NCBI RefSeq assembly: GCF_006439025.1
Contig: NZ_RCYZ01000005.1
Location: 62,001-126,000, forward strand
Direction: 5' to 3'
Length of the DNA: 64,000 nucleotides
From: Hymenobacter nivis
GTDB lineage: Bacteria > Bacteroidota > Bacteroidia > Cytophagales > Hymenobacteraceae
Notes under the pieces: generated by a model
Databases searched by the model: none
Seen by the model: only the letters and a program-made list of their open reading frames with translations
What the model was told of the DNA's origin: nothing
In this document: in pieces, positions 59,034-64,000 of the stretch
Layout: the number at the start of each line of letters is the position of its first letter
Numbering within the stretch: position 1 is the stretch's first letter
Program-made: the position numbers and the translations under genes

Positions 59034-62000
59034 CTAAAACAGGAAGTCGAACCCGACGAAGACCAGCTTTTCTTCGCCCACCGAGTAGGTTACGTTCACC
59101 ACGGCTTGCTTGAGGACGTCGACGTACACGCCGCCGCCGAAGCCGGAGTGGAAGGCCGGCAAGCCCTTGCGCACGTCCACGTCGGAGTACACGCGGCCCA
59201 CGTCGGCCAGGCCGAGGATGCCGAGCTTGCCGGGGAAGATGTAGGCGTTGAAACTGAAGAGCTGCAAGCGGGCCTCGAAATTGCCGTAGAGGGCGGTGCG
59301 GCCGGCGTAGCGGGTGCGGCGGTAGCCGCGCAGGTTGGTGGTGCCGCCCAGCGTGTTGGCTTGGTAGAAGCGGTAGTCGCCCAGGTTGTGCTGCACGCCC
59401 ACGCGGCCGGCGTAGGTGAGGCGAAACGGGAAGCTGGGCGTGAGGTAGGCGCTGATTTCGGAGCTGAGGCGGCCGTAGGTGAGCTTCTCGCCGTTGAGCT
59501 GGAAGTTGTACTGCGCCTCGTTGTGCCAGCGGATGCCGATGCGCGGGTCCTTCTCCTCCGACACGGCGTCGATGTTGAAGTAAAACAGGGCCCCCAGGTA
59601 CTTGTTGGACTGAAAATCGGAGGCGCGCACGCCGAAGCGGCGGTTCTCGTAGTTGGCCCCGATGCTGTCTTTGATGACCTGCCCGATGGGGGCGGTTTCG
59701 ACCCGGAACTGGTCGTACTGGGGCCCCAGGCCCACCTTGATGAAGTTGAAGATGTGGCGCTCGAAGGTGGGGGCGATGTAGAGGCGGTTGAAGCGCACCC
59801 GGTACGAGTTGTTGACGGTGCGGTTGGTGGCCTGGGGCGCGTCGTCGTAGTCGGTCAGGTTCTTCGAGTCGTTGCCGATACCGAAGAAGTTGTAGAGCAG
59901 CTGGGGCCCGTAGTACTGAGCGGCCACGTGCAAGTCGGTGTGGCCAAATACGCGGGTGAACTGGCCGGTGTAGCGCAGGTTGTAGGCCTCGCGGGCGGGG
60001 GCGTAGTTGGCCGTCAGGGTTTGCTCCGAGCCAAAGGGGTCGCGGCGGAAGGCGTAGCGGCGGTGCGTGACGCCGCCGCCCAGCAGCAGGCCGTCGTCGA
60101 TGTTGTAGCCGAAGAATAGGGCCGGGCCGGTGTAGTTCAGGCGGTAGTCTTTGAGGTCGAAGCGCTTGGGGTGGTCGTAGCGGCTCACGTCTACGCCCGG
60201 CTCCAGGCGCAGGCGGGCCTCGGAGCTGGTCAGCACCACGTTGCCCGTGTCGGCGTCGTACACCTGGGTGCGGTGGCGGATGCCAGCCACGTGCGAGCGG
60301 TCAATAATCGAATCGCGCCCGGTGCCGCCGATGATGCGCAGCTTGATGGCATTTTTTACGTCGCCGCGCACGTCGTACACGTCCTGCCCGGCAATGCCGT
60401 AGAGGCGCAACTCGTCGGTCACCTTCACGTCGAGCGTGCGGTCGTAAATCGTGCTCAGCTTGCCCTTTTTGCTGATTTTCTGCACCAGCACGTGAGTTTT
60501 GCCGTCGGGCAGGCGGTCCACCGTGAACTTCTCGTTCTTCTCCGAGCCGCGCACCTCCACGATGTCGGCCAGCAGGTCGGCGTACTTGCCGGCCACGTCG
60601 GGCAGCAGGGCCCGGCGGCTCTTCAGCTTGGCCACAATCTCGGCCCCGTGCAGGGCGTAAATCGGGGCCGGCCACCGGTCGCGGAACGCCTTTTCAATCA
60701 CCTCGTCCGTCAGGTGGGCCTTCAGGTACTCGGCCTGCTCGATCCACTGCTCGCGGCTCACGCCGCTCATGAAGGTGCGGTCGTTGCTCATGGCCGTCTG
60801 GTTCAGGCCTTTGTAGTCGGCGTAGTCGTAGCCGAAGTTCTGGAAGTTGCGCACCGCAAACTTGCGGCTGGCCAGGTAAGGCAGCACCCCGTCGCCCTTG
60901 AAAAAGGCAATGTCGCGGTCCTTGGGCACGGCCACGTAGGTGCGGTCGCCGTCCTTGTTTTTCTGCTCGCTCCAGCGCCACTGGTCCTCGTGGCGGTCCC
61001 AGTCGCCAATCCACATGTCAAAGAGGCGCGAGCGGGCGAAGGCCACCTCGTCCACGCGGTTGTCGTTGTCGTCGAGCAGGCGGCCGAGCATCTTCTCGGT
61101 GTCCACCAGCTTCTTGGCAAAGTCCAGGCTGGCCACGTCGCTTTGGTTGTCCTTGGCGTCTTCCTCTAGGGCCACGGCCTTGTTGGCAAACTGTGGAAAG
61201 TACTGGCCCAATAGCGGGTCGGCAGGGATGTAGCGCGGCACCGGGTTGGTGTGCAAAATGCCGGCCGCCGTGCCCAGCGGGGGCAGCACAAACGAGGCGT
61301 AGGGGTGCTGGGCCGACACCTGGTCTTGTAGCACGGCCTTGGCCAGGCCGGTGCGCAGGGCCTCGGGCAGCACCGCGGCGGGGTCCTTGTCAAGGGTGCG
61401 CAGCGTGAAGCCGTGGCCAGCCTCGTTGCGCAGCTTCAGCGAAGCGGTTTGCTTGCCGCCGCCGGTTTTGTAGGGCACGAGGCCCCCTTGCTCGCGGGCC
61501 AGGTCCAGCACCGGAAACGCCACCGGCGCGGCCCACTCGGCGCGGTAGTGCTTGCCCAGCAGCCAGTCGTGGAACTTGCCGTGCTGGTTGTAGGCCGGGT
61601 TCACGGCCACTGTGCGCACGCTGTCGGGCCCGATGGTGGGGCGCTTGGCGGGCAGGGCCCCCACGGCCTCCTCGGGCTGGTCGTCGTCGTCGTGCTTCTT
61701 CTTTTTCTTCTTGTGGTGCTTGCCCGAAGCCTTATTGGGCACAGCCGCAATGGCCCCGCCCGCGCCCGTGGCGTAAAGGCGGGTGCGGAACACCTGGTGG
61801 GCGGTCTGGCCGTCGCCGTTGGGCACCAGAAACTCGCTCCACACCTCCCCGTTGTCGTAGTAGTTCACCCGTGCAAAGCCCTTCTCTTTGTCGGAGAACA
61901 GGGCCCCGCCGCCGTCGCCGGGCTTCACGTGCTGGGTTTTGCAGCCCGAGCCGCTGGTGATGTAGCTGGTGGTGCCCTCCTTGAAGTACTGGAGGTTGTG

Positions 62001-63026
62001 CTCGTGCCCGTTCGAGTAAATGATGTTCGGGTACTTGGCAAAAATATCGGTCAGGCCCTTCTTGTAGGCCTGGTAGGCCGGGTAGGCAATGTCCTGGCTG
62101 ATGCCGCCGTACTTGCGGGCCCAGGGGTAGATGGAGCCGATGAGCGGCAGGGGCACAAAGGCGTACTTGAAGACGATGCTGAGCGGGAAAATGTGGTCGC
62201 CAAGCGTGAAGTAGCCGCCGTGGATGCCATCGGAATACAGCGGGTGGTGGGCCACCACCATGATGTGCTTGTCTTGGTTGCGGGCGATGATGTCCTCCAC
62301 CTCGGCGTAGATGTCGGCGTCGGACGAGATGTTGCAGAAGCCGTTGGCGGGCCGAAACTCGGCCGGCGTCAGGAACCACTGCGAGTTCAGGAAAATCAGC
62401 ACCAAGTTGTCCTGCACGCGCACCTCATAGGGCCCCGGGCAGCCGTCGCGCGGCAGCAAAAAGTCGCCCGTGTAGCTGAAGGCCGTCGAGTCCTTTTTCA
62501 GGTAGTTCTCGGTAAATTCCTGTTCGCGGTTCACCTGGGCCAAGCCGTTGCGCGTGCCCTGGATCCAGTCGTGGTTGCCGGGCGTCATGTACTTCTCGCC
62601 CTGGTAGCCCTTCAGCACGTCGAGCTGGGCGGTGATGCGTTCCTCGGCCGTGCGGCGGTCCACGGCCCCCACCGGCGGCATGCCCTGGTTGTAGATGTTA
62701 TCGCCCAGAAAAATGGTGGTGCTCCGGGCCCCGGCCTGCATAATTTGCTTGCGCAGGAAGTTCAGCGACGGCTCGCCGCCGTTGGCCGGCAGCACGGGGT
62801 TGCCCACGTCGCCGATGAGGAACACCGAGTAGCGGATGTGGCTGGTGTCGGGGGGCGTGGTCTTTTCCCAACCCACGGCCCCGCGGCGGTAGTTGGGCTT
62901 GGGGTGCAGGGGGTTATCCGGCGACTCACCAGCCTCCCCAATTTCCTCAATCTGGGCCCAGCCCACCGTGGGGCGCGCTACCCCTAATACCAATAGCAGC
63001 CCCAGGACGCGAATAAATGCCTTCAT
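59034..63026 (-). CDS. Metallophosphoesterase / kinase-like / outer-membrane barrel fusion
   Basis: 1330 residues. Signal peptide 1-24. The calcineurin-type phosphoesterase (about 65-400) has GDVG (72-75), GDN (108-110), GNHD (150-153), VVAHH and GHEH (340-343), all metal ligands present. A Lys/His/Asp-rich linker lies at 435-453. The middle region (about 515-950) has GGGKQTASLKLRNEAGHGF, LFDMWIGDWDRHEDQWRW (669-686) and PKDRDIAFFKGDG (701-713), which look like a glycine loop, catalytic loop and metal-binding loop of a HipA/CotH/Fam20-like kinase fold. The last 350 residues form a BamA/D15-type barrel ending in FDFLF. The protein is presumably in the outer membrane. The kinase reading is inference. 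Confidence 0.85.
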   Translation of the reverse strand: MKAFIRVLGLLLVLGVARPTVGWAQIEEIGEAGESPDNPLHPKPNYRRGAVGWEKTTPPDTSHIRYSVFLIGDVGNPVLPANGGEPSLNFLRKQIMQAGARSTTIFLGDNIYNQGMPPVGAVDRRTAEERITAQLDVLKGYQGEKYMTPGNHDWIQGTRNGLAQVNREQEFTENYLKKDSTAFSYTGDFLLPRDGCPGPYEVRVQDNLVLIFLNSQWFLTPAEFRPANGFCNISSDADIYAEVEDIIARNQDKHIMVVAHHPLYSDGIHGGYFTLGDHIFPLSIVFKYAFVPLPLIGSIYPWARKYGGISQDIAYPAYQAYKKGLTDIFAKYPNIIYSNGHEHNLQYFKEGTTSYITSGSGCKTQHVKPGDGGGALFSDKEKGFARVNYYDNGEVWSEFLVPNGDGQTAHQVFRTRLYATGAGGAIAAVPNKASGKHHKKKKKKHDDDDQPEEAVGALPAKRPTIGPDSVRTVAVNPAYNQHGKFHDWLLGKHYRAEWAAPVAFPVLDLAREQGGLVPYKTGGGKQTASLKLRNEAGHGFTLRTLDKDPAAVLPEALRTGLAKAVLQDQVSAQHPYASFVLPPLGTAAGILHTNPVPRYIPADPLLGQYFPQFANKAVALEEDAKDNQSDVASLDFAKKLVDTEKMLGRLLDDNDNRVDEVAFARSRLFDMWIGDWDRHEDQWRWSEQKNKDGDRTYVAVPKDRDIAFFKGDGVLPYLASRKFAVRNFQNFGYDYADYKGLNQTAMSNDRTFMSGVSREQWIEQAEYLKAHLTDEVIEKAFRDRWPAPIYALHGAEIVAKLKSRRALLPDVAGKYADLLADIVEVRGSEKNEKFTVDRLPDGKTHVLVQKISKKGKLSTIYDRTLDVKVTDELRLYGIAGQDVYDVRGDVKNAIKLRIIGGTGRDSIIDRSHVAGIRHRTQVYDADTGNVVLTSSEARLRLEPGVDVSRYDHPKRFDLKDYRLNYTGPALFFGYNIDDGLLLGGGVTHRRYAFRRDPFGSEQTLTANYAPAREAYNLRYTGQFTRVFGHTDLHVAAQYYGPQLLYNFFGIGNDSKNLTDYDDAPQATNRTVNNSYRVRFNRLYIAPTFERHIFNFIKVGLGPQYDQFRVETAPIGQVIKDSIGANYENRRFGVRASDFQSNKYLGALFYFNIDAVSEEKDPRIGIRWHNEAQYNFQLNGEKLTYGRLSSEISAYLTPSFPFRLTYAGRVGVQHNLGDYRFYQANTLGGTTNLRGYRRTRYAGRTALYGNFEARLQLFSFNAYIFPGKLGILGLADVGRVYSDVDVRKGLPAFHSGFGGGVYVDVLKQAVVNVTYSVGEEKLVFVGFDFLF

Positions 63027-63221
63027 GTAATAAGGTACTTCCAATAATAATTAGTAAACTTCGTAGATGGCGGCCGGCATAGGCCCGGCCGCGGCGGTTA
63101 GCCAGCAAAAATACGGGGGCCCCGGGCAAGTTGCCACCCGCCTGCCCGCGCCGCCGGGTTTAACTTGCCTGGCCGCGCCTGCGTTTAAGGCAGTTGCGCG
63201 GCCCTTTTGCTTCGCCCCCGC

Positions 63222-64000
63222 ATGGAAACCTTCCCCCTCCCCGCCGCTCCGCCCGCCGCCCCACCCGCCCCGGCGGGGGCCCCGGCCGCCGCTGCCGGCA
63301 ACCCACCCAAGGCCGGTAAAGCCGACAAGCCCGCTAAGCCCGACAAGCCCGCGCTCTCGCCCCTGGTAGAGGCCGCACGCGCCGCCGTGGTGCCCCTGCT
63401 CGAAACCCAACTCGCCCCTACCCTCACCTACCACACCCTGCGCCACACCGCCACCGTGGCCAAGGAGGCCCGGGCGCTGGCCGCCGCCGCCGGCCTGGGG
63501 GCCCCCGACACCGAGGCGCTGCTGGTAGCGGCCTGGTGGCACGACACCGGCTACCTCGACGTGTACGACGGCCACGAGTACCGCTCGATGGAGCGCGCCG
63601 CCGCCTGGCTGGCCACCCAGGGCGTACCCGCCGAACGCATCGAGCTGGTGCAGAGCCTCATCCGGGCCACGCACCGCGACGAGCCGGCCGAAACCGAGCT
63701 ACAAAAGCTGCTCGTGGACGCCGACATGAGCAACCTGGCCCGCGAAGACTTCCAGGCCAGCGCCGAGCTGCTGCGCACCGAGTGGGAGGTGGCCCTGGGC
63801 CAGGCCTACTCCAGCGAGGAGTGGGCCGAGCTCCAGCTCACCTTCATGCGCTCCCACCACTACCACTCCGAGGCCGGCCAGGCGCGCTACAACAAAGACT
63901 TCAAGGCCAACAAGAAGGCGCAGCGCAAAGACCTCAAGAAGATTGGCAAGAAGGCCAAGAAGCGCACCGAGGCCCAAACCGGCACCTTCGCCGAGCCCAA
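63222..64000 (+). CDS. HD-domain phosphohydrolase, partial (possible Pycsar-type effector)
   Basis: 259 codons are inside the window and the gene continues past its right edge. A Pro/Ala/Lys-rich N-terminus (1-45) precedes the HD domain: His71 and His75 in YHTLRH, His107/Asp108 in WWHDTGYLD, His151 in ATHRDE, and Asp166/168 in DADMS. The visible end is a Lys-rich helix (KKAQRKDLKKIGKKAKKR). In Bacteroidota, proteins with this HD domain and basic linker often end in a DUF5706/Pycsar_TM membrane domain. That part is not visible here, so the effector idea is inference. Confidence 0.8.
   Translation, partial: METFPLPAAPPAAPPAPAGAPAAAAGNPPKAGKADKPAKPDKPALSPLVEAARAAVVPLLETQLAPTLTYHTLRHTATVAKEARALAAAAGLGAPDTEALLVAAWWHDTGYLDVYDGHEYRSMERAAAWLATQGVPAERIELVQSLIRATHRDEPAETELQKLLVDADMSNLAREDFQASAELLRTEWEVALGQAYSSEEWAELQLTFMRSHHYHSEAGQARYNKDFKANKKAQRKDLKKIGKKAKKRTEAQTGTFAEP

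Overview
The window looks like a chromosomal segment of a high-GC member of the Bacteroidota, most like the Hymenobacter group of Cytophagales. The supporting evidence is a type IX secretion sorting domain, an OMP_b-brl-type TonB receptor, LytS/LytTR and NtrC/MacB signalling modules, Bacteroidota-style promoters (TAnnTTTG-like -7 boxes close to starts, few Shine-Dalgarno sites) and several TTG starts. The taxonomic call is an inference from gene families and composition. No database search was possible.

Positions 1-10.8 kb are a mobile, decayed region. A truncated AraC gene (265-627) abuts the end of a Tn3-family element whose ends occur three times (628, 7439, 9997). Into its tnpA remnant (669-1310) a second Tn3-family transposon has inserted (1311-7400), with 38-bp ends, a serine resolvase, an AraC/aldo-keto reductase cargo pair and a tnpA broken by one in-frame TAG. 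To the right lie an AraC regulator with a small quinol-monooxygenase-like gene, a 793-bp miniature Tn3-type element (9157-9949) whose only gene is a resolvase with three stops, and a doubly broken IS1-family element (10054-10786).

Positions 10.8-16.7 kb continue the theme of small redox enzymes paired with local regulators: an SDR, MarR with a catalase-family protein, and HxlR with an NmrA/quinone-reductase-like protein. Long, nearly perfect palindromes separate many of these units. Positions 17.2-25.8 kb form an envelope stress or export module: an OMP_b-brl receptor, an FtsX/MacB-like permease with its ATPase and, divergently, an NtrC-type regulator and NtrB-type kinase. A sigma-54-like site precedes the receptor.

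From about 26 kb the sequence reads as core chromosome and becomes rich in GGGGCCCC. It holds a LytS/LytTR pair, a T9SS-exported FG-GAP protein, MurF, a large zinc metalloprotease, RfbC and a glycosyltransferase, a cytochrome c, HflX, an M28 peptidase, signal peptidase I, a 2OG-dioxygenase-like protein, an LRR-protein kinase, SixA, polyphosphate kinase, a Vat/CatB-like acetyltransferase, an outer-membrane barrel, an acyltransferase, a GH1-like/MFS/RmlD-like trio, two zinc-ribbon DUF421 membrane proteins, a 1330-residue phosphoesterase/kinase-like/beta-barrel fusion, and the start of an HD-domain gene that may be a Pycsar-type effector. No rRNA, tRNA or CRISPR array was recognised.
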